A stretch of 64,000 bases of DNA from Rhopalosiphum padi (lineage: Eukaryota > Arthropoda > Insecta > Hemiptera > Aphididae): assembly GCF_020882245.1 (NCBI RefSeq), contig NC_083600.1, positions 46,967,019 to 47,031,018 of the forward strand, written 5' to 3'. Positions 27,601 to 39,092 of this stretch are shown in pieces (positions within the stretch are counted from its first letter, which is position 1; each line of letters begins with the position of its first letter). A model generated the notes under the pieces. The model was not told the origin of the DNA and did no database searches. It saw only the letters and a list, made by a program, of their open reading frames with translations. Both the position numbers and the translations under genes were made by a program.

Positions 27601-30600
27601 TAAATAATGTTGATCTTTTTTAATTCATAAATTAATCACTCGTTTGAATCTTGTATTCAGTTTTTTAGGAGGTACAAACTAAATCCAATCTGCTATAAAA
27701 ATACTCCCAAATTTATATCTTACAACCAAACACACATTCTTGTAAAATAGCAATAATGCAAATACGTTGAATTTAAAATTAATAAACAAGCATAAAATAA
27801 CAGCGTATTGATTAAAAATGAAAAGGCAATAGAAAAAACTATAGAAAACATTTCTTTTGTTTATTATTTTTTGCGTTAGAAATTTGTATGGAATTTGAAC
27901 TATGCTGGAATGGATTAATTATAAATTTTCACTCTATTTTTCTATTCGATATAAATTCGATTTTTATAATTTAAACTAGATTCGTCTTTTAAACTCAAAC
28001 TAAACGCCTTAATTTCAAACCGATTTTCGGACATTGAATAGTTCTATTCACTTCTAATGACTATCATACATGTTTGTTACCAATAGTCAAAGAATAATGT
28101 TGTAGTAAATGTCAACAATTTTAAACTCTCTAAGTAATGTAGATTATGATGTGGCTTTATATAAATTAAAAATCGAAAATAGTTTATGGTTAAAAACATT
28201 ATTTTAATTAACTATGAAAAATTACACACATTATATTAATATTTAATTAAAAAGTGTCATGAAATCTGAAACGGTTTAAAGACTACTTGTTCGTTATTTG
28301 TCACAGTTGATGAATTTAATATTTATTAGCTTAAATAGTAAAGTTACGATTAAAAACAGAAAACTCTAAAATATGTATAACATTTTATTTTTAAAAATTT
28401 TTGTCGATTTATATTTTCTCAAATTCGGTAATCTACTTCATCGATAAATTTTAAAACTTACAATCTTTTAACCGTTACAGAATTACAAAAATCCTATTTA
28501 ACTTGTTGAATAAATAAAACTTAATTAAAAAAAGAGAAAAAATCACAGACAATACATACTTATAGTGTCTAAAAAAATACAGATAAAAATTATTATTTTC
28601 AACTCTTGAAATATGTGTGCCCCTTCAATACTTTTTTTGTCCAATAATATATGTAAATATTTATTTGAACTCAAACGGCACATTTTTATCATATTATGTC
28701 GAAAAAAATTTTATATTCTCGAATCAAATATTTTAAATATTTTTGAATGTCAAAAGCTCATAAAAATAAATTATTTGGTTGATTTTTATATTATATATCT
28801 TGTAAAACTTGTAGTTATAAACAGAATTTTTCATCTAATTCTAAAAAATAAATTATATTTTGTGTTATCCTGAAATTAAAAGTTTTTTTAAAGTTCTTAG
28901 TTTAAATGCAGAAATAAAAAATTAAGACTAAAACAAGTTTATAATTTTTAATTCAGAAATTAATCACTCGTTTGAATATTGTACTCAGTTTTTTAGGAGG
29001 TACAAACTAAATCCAATCTGCTATAAAAATACTCCCAAATTTATATCTTACAACCAAACACACATTCTTGTAAAATAGCAATAATGCAAATACGTTGAAT
29101 TTAAAATTAATAAACAAGCATAAAATAACAGCGTATTGATTAAAAATGAAAAGGCAATAGAAAAAACTATAGAAAACATTTCTTTTGTTTATTATTTTTT
29201 GCGTTAGAAATTTGTATGGAATTTGAACTATGCTGGAATGGATTAATTATAAATTTTCACTCTATTTTTCTATTCGATATAAATTCGATTTTTATAATTT
29301 AAACTAGATTCGTCTTTTAAACTCAAACTAAACGCCTTAATTTCAAACCGATTTTCGGACATTGAATAGTTCTATTCACTTCTAATGACTATCATACATG
29401 TTTGTTACCAATAGTCAAAGAATAATGTTGTAGTAAATGTCAACAATTTTAAACTCTCTAAGTAATGTAGATTATGATGTGGCTTTATATAAATTAAAAA
29501 TCGAAAATAGTTTATGGTTAAAAACATTATTTTAATTAACTATGAAAAATTACACACATTATATTAATATTTAATTAAAAAGTGTCATGAAATCTGAAAC
29601 GGTTTAAAGACTACTTGTTCGTTATTTGTCACAGTTGATGAATTTAATATTTATTAGCTTAAATAGTAAAGTTACGATTAAAAACAGAAAACTCTAAAAT
29701 ATGTATAACATTTTATTTTTAAAAATTTTTGTCGATTTATATTTTCTCAAATTCGGTAATCTACTTCATCGATAAATTTTAAAACTTACAATCTTTTAAC
29801 CGTTACAGAATTACAAAAATCCTATTTAACTTGTTGAATAAATAAAACTTAATTAAAAAAAGAGAAAAAATCACAGACAATACATACTTATAGTGTCTAA
29901 AAAAATACAGATAAAAATTATTATTTTCAACTCTTGAAATATGTGTGCCCCTTCAATACTTTTTTTGTCCAATAATATATGTAAATATTTATTTGAACTC
30001 AAACGGCACATTTTTATCATATTATGTCGAAAAAAATTTTATATTCTCGAATCAAATATTTTAAATATTTTTGAATGTCAAAAGCTCATAAAAATAAATT
30101 ATTTGGTTGATTTTTATATTATATATCTTGTAAAACTTGTAGTTATAAACAGAATTTTTCATCTAATTCTAAAAAATAAATTATATTTTGTGTTATCCTG
30201 AAATTAAAAGTTTTTTTAAAGTTCTTAGTTTAAATGCAGAAATAAAAAATTAAGACTAAAACAAGTTTATAATTTTTAATTCAGAAATTAATCACTCGTT
30301 TGAATATTGTACTCAGTTTTTTAGGAGGTACAAACTAAATCCAATCTGCTATAAAAATACTCCCAAATTTATATCTTACAACCAAACACACATTCTTGTA
30401 AAATAGCAATAATGCAAATACGTTGAATTTAAAATTAATAAACAAGCATAAAATAACAGCGTATTGATTAAAAATGAAAAGGCAATAGAAAAAACTATAG
30501 AAAACATTTCTTTTGTTTATTATTTTTTGCGTTAGAAATTTGTATGGAATTTGAACTATGCTGGAATGGATTAATTATAAATTTTCACTCTATTTTTCTA

Positions 30601-33600
30601 TTCGATATAAATTCGATTTTTATAATTTAAACTAGATTCGTCTTTTAAACTCAAACTAAACGCCTTAATTTCAAACCGATTTTCGGACATTGAATAGTTC
30701 TATTCACTTCTAATGACTATCATACATGTTTGTTACCAATAGTCAAAGAATAATGTTGTAGTAAATGTCAACAATTTTAAACTCTCTAAGTAATGTAGAT
30801 TATGATGTGGCTTTATATAAATTAAAAATCGAAAATAGTTTATGGTTAAAAACATTATTTTAATTAACTATGAAAAATTACACACATTATATTAATATTT
30901 AATTAAAAAGTGTCATGAAATCTGAAACGGTTTAAAGACTACTTGTTCGTTATTTGTCACAGTTGATGAATTTAATATTTATTAGCTTAAATAGTAAAGT
31001 TACGATTAAAAACAGAAAACTCTAAAATATGTATAACATTTTATTTTTAAAAATTTTTGTCGATTTATATTTTCTCAAATTCGGTAATCTACTTCATCGA
31101 TAAATCTTAAAACTTACAATCTTTAAACCATTACAGAATTACAAAAATCCTATTTAACTTGTTGAATAAATAAAACTTAATTAAAAAAAGAGAAAAAATC
31201 ACAGACAATACATACCTATAGTGTCTAAAAAAATACAGATAAAAATTATTATTTTCAACTCTTGAAATATGTGTGCCCCTTCAATACTTTTTTTGTCCAA
31301 TAATATATGCAAATATTTATTTGAACTCAAACGGCACATTTTTATCATATTATGTCGAAAAAAAATTTTATATTCTCGAATCAAATATTTTAAATATTTT
31401 TGAATGTCAAAAGCTCATAAAAATAAATTATTTGGTTGATTTTTATATTATATATCTTGTAAAACTTGTAGTTATAAACAGAATTTTTCATCTAATTCTA
31501 AAAAATAAATTATATTTTGTGTTATCCTGAAATTAAAAGTTTTTTTAAAGTTCTTAGTTTAAATGCAGAAATAAAAAATTAAGACTAAAACAAGTTTATA
31601 ATTTTTAATTCAGAAATTAATCACTCGTTTGAATATTGTACTCAGTTTTTTAGGAGGTACAAACTAAATCCAATCTGCTATAAAAATACTCCCAAATTTA
31701 TATCTTACAACCAAACACACATTCTTGTAAAATAGCAATAATGCAAATACGTTGAATTTAAAATTAATAAACAAGCATAAAATAACAGCGTATTGATTAA
31801 AAATGAAAAGGCAATAGAAAAAACTATAGAAAACATTTCTTTTGTTTATTATTTTTTGCGTTAGAAATTTGTATGGAATTTGAACTATGCTGGAATGGAT
31901 TAATTATAAATTTTCACTCTATTTTTCTATTCGATATAAATTCGATTTTTATAATTTAAACTAGATTCGTCTTTTAAACTCAAACTAAACGCCTTAATTT
32001 CAAACCGATTTTCGGACATTGAATAGTTCTATTCACTTCTAATGACTATCATACATGTTTGTTACCAATAGTCAAAGAATAATGTTGTAGTAAATGTCAA
32101 CAATTTTAAACTCTCTAAGTAATGTAGATTATGATGTGGCTTTATATAAATTAAAAATCGAAAATAGTTTATGGTTAAAAACATTATTTTAATTAACTAT
32201 GAAAAATTACACACATTATATTAATATTTAATTAAAAAGTGTCATGAAATCTGAAACGGTTTAAAGACTACTTGTTCGTTATTTGTCACAGTTGATGAAT
32301 TTAATATTTATTAGCTTAAATAGTAAAGTTACGATTAAAAACAGAAAACTCTAAAATATGTATAACATTTTATTTTTAAAAATTTTTGTCGATTTATATT
32401 TTCTCAAATTCGGTAATCTACTTCATCGATAAATCTTAAAACTTACAATCTTTAAACCATTACAGAATTACAAAAATCCTATTTAACTTGTTGAATAAAT
32501 AAAACTTAATTAAAAAAAGAGAAAAAATCACAGACAATACATACTTATAGTGTCTAAAAAAATACAGATAAAAATTATTATTTTCAACTCTTGAAATATG
32601 TGTGCCCCTTCAATACTTTTTTTGTCCAATAATATATGCAAATATTTATTTGAACTCAAACGGCACATTTTTATCATATTATGTCGAAAAAAATTTTTAT
32701 ATTCTCGAATCAAATATTTTAAATATTTTTGAATGTCAAAAGCTCATAAAAATAAATTATTTGGTTGATTTTTATATTATATATCTTGTAAAACTTGTAG
32801 TTATAAACAGAATTTTTCATCTAATTCTAAAAAATAAATTATATTTTGTGTTATCCTGAAATTAAAAGTTTTTTTAAAGTTCTTAGTTTAAATGCAGAAA
32901 TAAAAAATTAAGACTAAAACAAGTTTATAATTTTTAATTCAGAAATTAATCACTCGTTTGAATATTGTACTCAGTTTTTTAGGAGGTACAAACTAAATCC
33001 AATCTGCTATAAAAATACTCCCAAATTTATATCTTACAACCAAACACACATTCTTGTAAAATAGCAATAATGCAAATACGTTGAATTTAAAATTAATAAA
33101 CAAGCATAAAATAACAGCGTATTGATTAAAAATGAAAAGGCAATAGAAAAAACTATAGAAAACATTTCTTTTGTTTATTATTTTTTGCGTTAGAAATTTG
33201 TATGGAATTTGAACTATGCTGGAATGGATTAATTATAAATTTTCACTCTATTTTTCTATTCGATATAAATTCGATTTTTATAATTTAAACTAGATTCGTC
33301 TTTTAAACTCAAACTAAACGCCTTAATTTCAAACCGATTTTCGGACATTGAATAGTTCTATTCACTTCTAATGACTATCATACATGTTTGTTACCAATAG
33401 TCAAAGAATAATGTTGTAGTAAATGTCAACAATTTTAAACTCTCTAAGTAATGTAGATTATGATGTGGCTTTATATAAATTAAAAATCGAAAATAGTTTA
33501 TGGTTAAAAACATTATTTTAATTAACTATGAAAAATTACACACATTATATTAATATTTAATTAAAAAGTGTCATGAAATCTGAAACGGTTTAAAGACTAC

Positions 33601-36309
33601 TTGTTCGTTATTTGTCACAGTTGATGAATTTAATATTTATTAGCTTAAATAGTAAAGTTACGATTAAAAACAGAAAACTCTAAAATATGTATAACGTTAT
33701 TTTTAAAAATTTTTGTCGATTTATATTTTCTCAAATTCGGTAATCTACTTCATCGATAAATTTTAAAACTTACAATCTTTAAACCATTACAGAATTACAA
33801 AAATCCTATTTAACTTGTTGAATAAATAAAACTTAATTAAAAAAAGAGAAAAAATCACAGACAATACATACCTATAGTGTCTAAAAAAATACAGATAAAA
33901 ATTATTATTTTCAACTCTGGAAATATGTGTGCCCCTTCAATACTTTTTTTTGTCCAATTATATATGTAAATATTCATTTGAGTCGTGTGATCGGACATTT
34001 CAAATAATTACCTTAAAGTCGGGTTGGTGTTTTTCGATGCAAGAGTGAGCGCAACGCCTACTTTCATGTCATAGCATTTCGGAAATTAGCGAAAATATAC
34101 CGAAATCGATGGTGGGTCATTATTTTCAAATACTATTTTATTATTTTACTTATAATTTAAATATTTAGCCCTTTACAAATTTTTTAACCACTAAATTTTT
34201 GAATAAACGTTTTTACATAATTTTTTTTATAAATGCATATAACAACTTTTTTTGGAGAATATTTAAGTAATTTTTACAACATCTCAGCATATATTTTAGG
34301 GGATATTTAATAGTTTTTTAGAGCATATAAATCCTAACCCTATAGTCATTAATAACGAAACTGAACTGCTTTATAGAGATTGGTACGAGATATATGCGAA
34401 TTTATCCATCAAGTAATGATCAATTCTTCCCGAACGATCCCAAGTGACCTTACCCGACGTCTAAAGCGTAGCTGGTGTTGTGAGTTACTAATCGACTTAA
34501 CACTCTCACCCATATAATGAAGTACTATTATTAAATAGTTTCTTCAATTAAGACAACCAGGCCTTTTTTTTTATCTAAATCCCACCTATTTTGCTTGTTG
34601 TAAACAATTTGTATACCAATTGTAAAAACAAAAAAATGTGTTGATCATATTTAATCGGACTGATCTGAGAATGGACTGCAATGATTTCGTTTCATACGCT
34701 ACCCGTATGCGTGTCCCCTAACTGATTAATCGTAAACGATCGTCAATGAAACTAAATTAATTTCACAAAATCATGGAAATTCACTATGTGGAAATGAAAT
34801 TATAAGAACGAACCACCATGACGAAAAGACGCATGCTTTAACTACATTTATAAACTCCGTAAAAATTGATCATTTTCCCTTAGCATTTGCTAAATCTATA
34901 TATACATATAAATATATATATATAAATGTATAAAATAATTTCAACTATGTTAAATTTCCTTCAAAAAAAGATTTAAATAAACTAAATATTACTACATCAT
35001 ACATTAAAATTACTTACTACCTAATCCAGCAATATATACTAGTATATCTGTTAAATTTTAAAAATATTTCAATTCAATATTTATAAAAAAAACTATACTC
35101 GAGTATCATGGAAAATTGATTAATAAAACGTTTCAAAAATAATAAATTCACTAATCTTGTTTTAACGATAATTACGATAATAAATATAAAGTGCTGAGCT
35201 TACTTTTGATTCATTAATTATCTAGATTCAATTTCCTATCAGAAACTAACCTTACAATTGAACATCAATCACATTTTCAACTTTTTATTTTTTAAAGAAA
35301 CACATTAGTAAAAACAGAAAACACATCGTTGTAAAATCAATACTTCTCTCTCTCCTTTCTGAATCTAATATACCATACATTATTTTGTCTGTTTTTAGGT
35401 TATGCATTTAACTAGTATATACTAAAATACACTTAATTTAAATTATATTTTTTTAGAAATATTTGATTTTTTCGGTATAAACAATAAATGTGTTAAAAAA
35501 TTAATACGGACAGTAATCAATAAATTGCACACTTTATTCAACATATATTATTAATCTATAAAAATTTAAAAAAAAATTGTCCATTTTATGAATTCGACAA
35601 GTTAACTTCAAAATAGAAAATAACGTCAACGAACAACACGATAAATCCGAGAACTATGATTTTGTGAACGTTTCATTTAAGATATCCGTCAGAAGTCTTG
35701 ACCATCATTGAAGGATACACAATATAATAAATATTATTAACGTTTTAATACTTAATATTAAGACTATTTTAACTTTTAAGTTACCATATGTATACTAATA
35801 ATAAGTTAAAATATATTACATTTACAAGCAGCTGAAAAAAGTAATAAAATGTGTAGTACAGATGATAATAATATACATTTTTTCACATAAGACTAGAAAT
35901 AATTCAACTATCTATCCGATTAATATGAATAAACTTGTTTGACTTAAGTCAGATTCAATAACATTTTGATGTGTCAAACATAATTTGTATATAATACAAT
36001 AATAGAAAAAAACTTAATTATAAGCAAAAAAAAAAAAATTATTATACACAAAGACATTTTAGCATACCAGCATCATCCGGTACAAAATAATCTATAATAG
36101 CTCTATTCATTTCTAAAATTACAAGAATTTATATAAGTTATGTACATATATAATTATTATTATTAAATATCGATAAATATGAACATACCAATAAGATCCA
36201 TGCGAATTAATTTAAAGCGATATGATTCTCGAAAAGCAGTTGTTGGAATAACCAAAATTGCGAGAACCACAACTGTAATAGTTATAAAAAAATGCTTAGT
36301 AAAATGCAT
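15525..36309 (-). CDS. Gene B: complete miniature-exon secreted protein gene
   Basis: About 30 exons spread over 20.8 kb. In transcript order: 36189-36309, 36068-36112, 35018-35047, 33872-33880, 32545-32553, 31216-31224, 29888-29896, 28560-28568, 27207-27218, 27051-27068, 25720-25728, 25602-25613, 25334-25342, 25202-25210, 24747-24755, 23764-23772, 23260-23271, 23001-23075(?), 22482-22490, 21502-21576(?), 20985-20993, 20697-20711, 19152-19163, 18376-18384, 17961-17975, 17363-17371, 17159-17167, 16903-16917, 15992-16022 and 15525-15601. Every intron is phase 1 and, except for the exon at 15992-16022 (31 bp), internal lengths are multiples of three. No stop arises at any junction up to that exon. 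The product would be about 230 residues, secreted. The architecture is that of aphid KQY/KHI cassette effectors or bicycle genes; which family, if either, is not decided. Exon use and alternative splicing need RNA data. Confidence 0.72.
15992..16022 (-). CDS. Gene B penultimate exon with a 4-bp insertion
   Basis: Bounded by acceptor TATGTATAG and donor GTAAAT. It is 31 bp here but 27 bp in gene C (63113-63139), which lacks a 4-bp ACAT. Only the 27-bp form keeps the common phase into the last exon (ILILSLTA). With 31 bp the last exon would be read in another frame and stop after SYGRGLQS. Either gene B has this altered tail, or it skips this exon. Confidence 0.55.
16903..17975 (-). CDS. Gene B 3' group of four miniature exons
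   Basis: 17961-17975 GACTACCTGCAGCCA (LPAA; acceptor CTTTTTTTCAG, donor GTAATA); 17363-17371 AAATACAAC (IQ; donor GTGCGT); 17159-17167 AGTTTACAA (FT; acceptor TTATTCCTAG, donor GTAAGT); 16903-16917 TTGGAGTAGTATGGG (GVVW; acceptor TTTTCTTTTCTAG, donor GTACGT). Acceptors have good pyrimidine tracts and all four share one phase. The 17961 donor is the weakest. Confidence 0.65.
18376..24755 (-). CDS. Gene B central cassettes: repeated introns with different miniature exons
   Basis: Type alpha exons, each after a TTATTGTCTGCAG-like acceptor with shared intron: 24747-24755 ATAGGCGAT (RR), 22482-22490 ATGTCCGAG (VR), 20985-20993 ATTTCAATG (FN), 18376-18384 TTGCCCCAG (AP). Type beta exons with another shared flank (AATACTAATAATATT): 23260-23271 ATCTGGTTAGTG (LVS), 20697-20711 GCAATATTATTAAAG (NIIK), 19152-19163 CAAAAATGAGTT (KMS). 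A further exon at 23764-23772 ATAACCTAA (NL) has acceptor TTTTTGTAG. Donors are GTAAGT, GTACGT or GTATGT throughout. Flanking introns are recognisably the same sequence while exons differ, as if exons had been replaced or strongly selected after cassette duplication. The closest pair of cassettes is about 1.5 kb apart (20.94 and 22.44 kb). Confidence 0.7.
19662..20196. mobile_element. pogo/Tigger-like MITE in a gene B intron
   Basis: 535 bp with ends CAGTGAAACCTATATAA and AGAGGTTTCACTG, flanked by TA. The internal GTGTCCACTAT-type blocks are repeated. Same superfamily as the element at 5059 but a different sequence. It lies in the intron between the exons at 20697 and 19152. The 68-codon minus-strand open frame inside it is chance. 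Confidence 0.65.
20240..20580. other. GC-rich island in a gene B intron
   Basis: About 340 bp of balanced or GC-rich composition (GCGTCGGCCGGGCTTATGC, CCGGCAGCGCG) within very AT-rich introns. A 74-codon minus-strand open frame covers 20316-20540 and is rich in Arg and Ser, with no recognised domain. No tRNA-like boxes or terminal repeats were found. It follows the MITE ending at 20196, so it may be a passenger or a separate insertion. Nature unknown. Confidence 0.3.
21502..21576 (-). CDS. Possible longer hydrophobic exon (gamma 1)
   Basis: 75 bp open in the common phase between acceptor TTAACTATTAG and donor GTACGT. It would encode SLVEIIIIVISISI then CFELGFSDAI, a hydrophobic segment like a signal peptide or membrane anchor. 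There is no in-frame ATG upstream. Its paralogue at 23001-23075 is also open but has GCACGT at the donor position. Length and hydrophobicity set it apart from the other exons, so it may be alternative or unused. Confidence 0.4.
23001..23075 (-). CDS. Possible longer hydrophobic exon (gamma 2) with GC donor
   Basis: Paralogue of 21502-21576, also 75 bp and open. Of three base changes noted, two are synonymous and one codon goes from Gly to Leu. The donor reads GCACGT instead of GTACGT: a GC-AG intron or a dead exon. Confidence 0.35.
25202..27218 (-). CDS. Gene B group of six miniature exons
   Basis: 27207-27218 ATGCTGCATTTA (AAF; GTGAGT donor), 27051-27068 GTGATGAAGAAAGGCCAA (DEERP; GTAAAT), 25720-25728 ATTTATCAC (LS; GTAAGT), 25602-25613 CTGAATTATTTG (ELF; GTGCGT), 25334-25342 TGGTATTTG (VF; GTATGT) and 25202-25210 ATGAGATTG (EI; GTAAAT). 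All acceptors end TAG after T-rich tracts. An additional possible exon at 26692-26706 (TGTCAATTAGATTCT, SIRF, donor GTACAT) fits the phase but has a weaker donor. Exon spacing here is short, 120-260 bp among the last four. Confidence 0.65.
26022..26659. mobile_element. Near-perfect palindromic MITE with TA target
   Basis: About 640 bp that is almost entirely one inverted repeat: left arm from TACAGGGTGCTTCTTTTAT, right arm to ATAAAAGAATCATCCTGTA, meeting near a small hairpin ACGGGGTTACCCCG at about 26330. Flanked by TA within a TA microsatellite. ACAGGGTG ends and TA target suggest a Tc1/mariner-type foldback MITE. Older, one-armed relatives lie in the cassette introns at about 18590-18730, 21190-21340 and 22690-22830. 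Confidence 0.7.
27655..33975. repeat. Tandem array, 1328-1329-bp unit, almost five copies
   Basis: The landmark TTTTTTAGGAGGTACAAAC occurs at 27661, 28989, 30317, 31646 and 32975, spacing 1328, 1328, 1329, 1329. Units are almost identical. Each contains one 9-bp exon of gene B on the minus strand. Left of 27655 the repeat continues to about 27390 but is clearly diverged. On the right it stops at about 33975, shortly after the fifth exon. Central homogeneity with a diverged edge fits recent unequal crossing-over or conversion. Confidence 0.92.
28560..33880 (-). CDS. Gene B: five tandem 9-bp exons
   Basis: 33872-33880, 32545-32553, 31216-31224, 29888-29896 and 28560-28568. Each reads ACACTATAG or ACACTATAA after acceptor TCTGTATTTTTTTAG and before donor GTATGT. 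In the gene's phase each adds three residues. The only variable base is the last, G in the first and third, A in the others, so the array would encode (N/D)-T-I repeated five times. Roughly 6.3 kb of DNA thus contributes 15 residues. Which copies are used in mRNA is unknown. Confidence 0.65.
33976..34625. other. Unique segment between tandem array and duplicated block
   Basis: 650 bp with no match to the other copies apart from a shared CAAATAATTACCTT. Two GC-richer patches (33980-34110 and 34360-34520) have no long open frame, tRNA box or terminal repeat. It lies in the intron between gene B exons at 35018 and 33872. Origin unknown. Confidence 0.35.
35018..35047 (-). CDS. Gene B exon 3
   Basis: 30 bp between acceptor AAATTTAACAG and donor GTAAGT, read ILVYIAGLG; gene A has LIANVAGIN at the same place. 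Only the AG core is shared. Confidence 0.62.
36068..36112 (-). CDS. Gene B exon 2
   Basis: 45 bp between acceptor TTCTTGTAATTTTAG and donor GTATGC, read MNRAIIDYFVPDDA. Gene A's exon is one codon shorter, LKRAGDVFEPKNA. The splice sites are identical between genes while most residues differ, the best single argument that this is a real, fast-changing exon. Confidence 0.72.
36189..36309 (-). CDS. Gene B exon 1: signal peptide
   Basis: ATG at 36309. Signal peptide MHFTKHFF + hydrophobic core ITITVVVLAILVI + PTTA, then mature FRESYRFKLIRMDLI, ending with one base of a codon at GTATGT. It is 121 bp, one codon shorter than gene A because the Asp near the cleavage site is missing. TATA box upstream at 36391-36400. 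Confidence 0.78.
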
Positions 36310-36390
36310 TTCAATTATTTGGTACGCACAACGAATATAAATTATGTGAACACTTTAAAAAATGAATTGATAATAAAAATAATTCTCAAG

Positions 36391-36400
36391 TTATTTTATA
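36391..36400 (-). promoter_or_regulatory. TATA box of gene B
   Basis: TATAAAATAA on the minus strand, 82 bp upstream of the ATG. Identical in sequence and spacing to gene A. Confidence 0.5.
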
Positions 36401-38615
36401 ACTGATTCCTTCATAACCCACCACGCAATACAAAATAAATAAACAATTTACAAATATTTAACAACAAATATGCTATTACGCCAACAACTATTCTTTATTT
36501 CTTATTAATTGTTGATATTATATTGCGTAAATGTTATATTAACCTAGTTTCGACGAATTTATCGTTGTTGTGTCGTTACAAAAGTTACAACAATCGATTG
36601 TTTGTATAATTATTACAATATGGTATTCTTAATATAATTTTTAAATCATACTATTTCGTTTTGCTAGTAAATTCATATGTATATTTTTTATGTGAACAAA
36701 ATTTAATATATTTATAGTATGTATTCACATGTTATACAATAAATAAATTTGATGAGATTTGACTAACAGAAGGGAGAATTCACCCAATGAAGGCATACCG
36801 GGGAAAGTGAAGTTAATGAGTTTTGTCCCAACAAAATTTTTCGTACACTATTTTTGTTCCAATGATAAAGTGTGGTACACGAATTGTGTCCCCCAACTGT
36901 TTTATGATGTTTTACACATTAAATTGCATGCAAATAAATTCAAAATCAATATTTTATACAAGAATAAAATATGTATAAAATGTATAAAAAAGGTATTATT
37001 TAAGTTCTTGTCTACATGAATATTTCATATTAACACTTTCAGACCCAAAAAAGGTATTGAGGAGGAAATAAAATATTTTTATATAATAAACTGACTATAC
37101 CTATAACACAGTTTGTCTATCAGATTAGTTTTTTTTTAATCTATTAAATTAACTAAGTGTAACCATAGAAAAATTAAGGTACTCAATTCTTGTAATTCGA
37201 AAAAAAAAAGGACATAATAATTCAGTATTTGAGACACTACTCGTCTGAAGCCATTTAAAGCTTAATACAATACGCCCTTTACTTGTAGAATTGGACAACA
37301 GAAAGATTTTTACAGTAAGAATTAGAATAAATCTAAAATATAAAATTCGAGATATCGACTGTAAATCGTCGTCAAAAAACCTTCCCCAATCCTAGGATTT
37401 TCAAAATTTTGAATATTCCGTCTTGGTTATTGTCGCGTTCTACGTCTTTCATCAATACTATTTTCCTCTACGATCCACGATTAATATCTTAATATCTTAT
37501 TTTTTCGTGTAAATGAAACACTAAGAAACTGTAAAAGCTAATATTTTAGCGTTCTGATAGGTACAGTCTTAGTACTTTTATTGTTTATTATATACATAAA
37601 TGACCTTCTTTGTTTAGATCTTAACTGCTCTATATTCCGTATCACCGATGACACTCGGGTTCTAATTCAGATTAACTCAATATTATTTAAATGCATTAAG
37701 CAACACAATTCTGTCACCTATTAAATATTCGTTGAATGCAATCTCTTTGGAAATAAGTTTTATAAAACACGTTATATATCTTTTTCCGTATTAAAAGTTA
37801 AAAGTCTTGTTTATGTTTTGTCTATGATTTCGCAGCCAAGCCGAATTGCGGTGTATTGGATCGTCATCTGTCTTGAGTCACTAAGGATGACGAGTGGTTA
37901 AGTTTTGTTGGTTTAGGGAGAAGTAATTATTGGATATTTCGTTGACGAATTTCTGTTGTATAATTTTGAGATATCAGCAAGAAACTCGTTAGTCAAGCGG
38001 TTTGGTACCTGACTCACATTTTTTAACACATGTGTAAACAATCACATGGTTATATTTAGTAATAAAATACTGCAAACTGGGTTAACACGTTTAGTGTGCA
38101 ATGACTCAAATGTATTAATTATACTCTTAATAACGTCATATTTCAATGTATAAAAAAATATACTTTTTTTATTATCTAAGTAAAAAAATTTTATTGGAGA
38201 TATCCCATGCTAAAGAAGTACTAACAAATCTGAATTTTTATAAATATGGAAGTGTCAGAGCTTCGACCATAATTATTCTACCCATCAAAAAATTTACAAT
38301 GTTCATACATAAAAGAAATATAATACTGAGTTTGGGAAAAAAAATCCGTTTAATATAGTTTTAGGTGGTTGGGAGAAAATTGTTACGATGTTGGTTATCT
38401 AAAAAAAAATTTTCCATTTTTTATCGATTGATTTTTTGTAACTAGTTAGAGCTTTATGTTTAAGGTTTTTATCAATAATAAGACATGTTTGGCTTATAAA
38501 TCTTTAATATAATTATAGTCAAAATAATACTTGTATTGTGCACTGATAGAATTTTAATATTAATAACACGTAATATCACTGTATCAATAACCTCAACAAA
38601 CTATAATTATAAATA

Positions 38616-39092
38616 CAGTGAAACCTCCTCTAAATAACGAACACCTTTAAATGCTTGACACTAACTTTTGATTTTAATATCGTAAATTTGCGGAATTATA
38701 AAATGCATTAACATACAAAATGACTTCCTGTCAAAATACGAAACAATCTAAAGTAGCTATGGGTCACCAATTGGCGGACCTTGGACACTTATATTATCAC
38801 GAACCCTTATCCGTGGAGTATGTTTAAAAATTATAGATTCTAAAGAAATCTATATTTTTAATATATGTTTTAATTTTTATATTATTAATTTTTTTTATCT
38901 TTTTACCTTTGAATTTTTTTAAATACATAAAAAATAATTAAATTTATTATGTACCTATGTATATGACATTAGTATAAATCAATTTAATTATAATTTCACT
39001 TTTTTTTTTCCTTATTTATTCCTCTAAATACCTTTCAAATAAAGGACGATATTTCAGCGACTTAGGGTGTCCAGTATTTAGAGGTTTCATTG
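38616..39092. mobile_element. pogo/Tigger-like MITE, duplicate copy
   Basis: Same element as 5059-5535, carried by the segmental duplication with both ends and flanking TA intact. Confidence 0.65.

Noticed and set aside
27712..27745. AATGTGTGTTTGGTT before GTAAGA in every tandem unit (would read CVFG)
   Set aside because: Phase fits and it contains Cys, but the acceptor would be AAG with little pyrimidine tract.
28613..32859. Repeated 85-86-codon plus-strand ORFs in the tandem array
   Set aside because: They recur because the array repeats. Composition is AT-driven (I, K, F, Y, N), start codons shift between copies and no domain is seen. The exon signals lie on the other strand.
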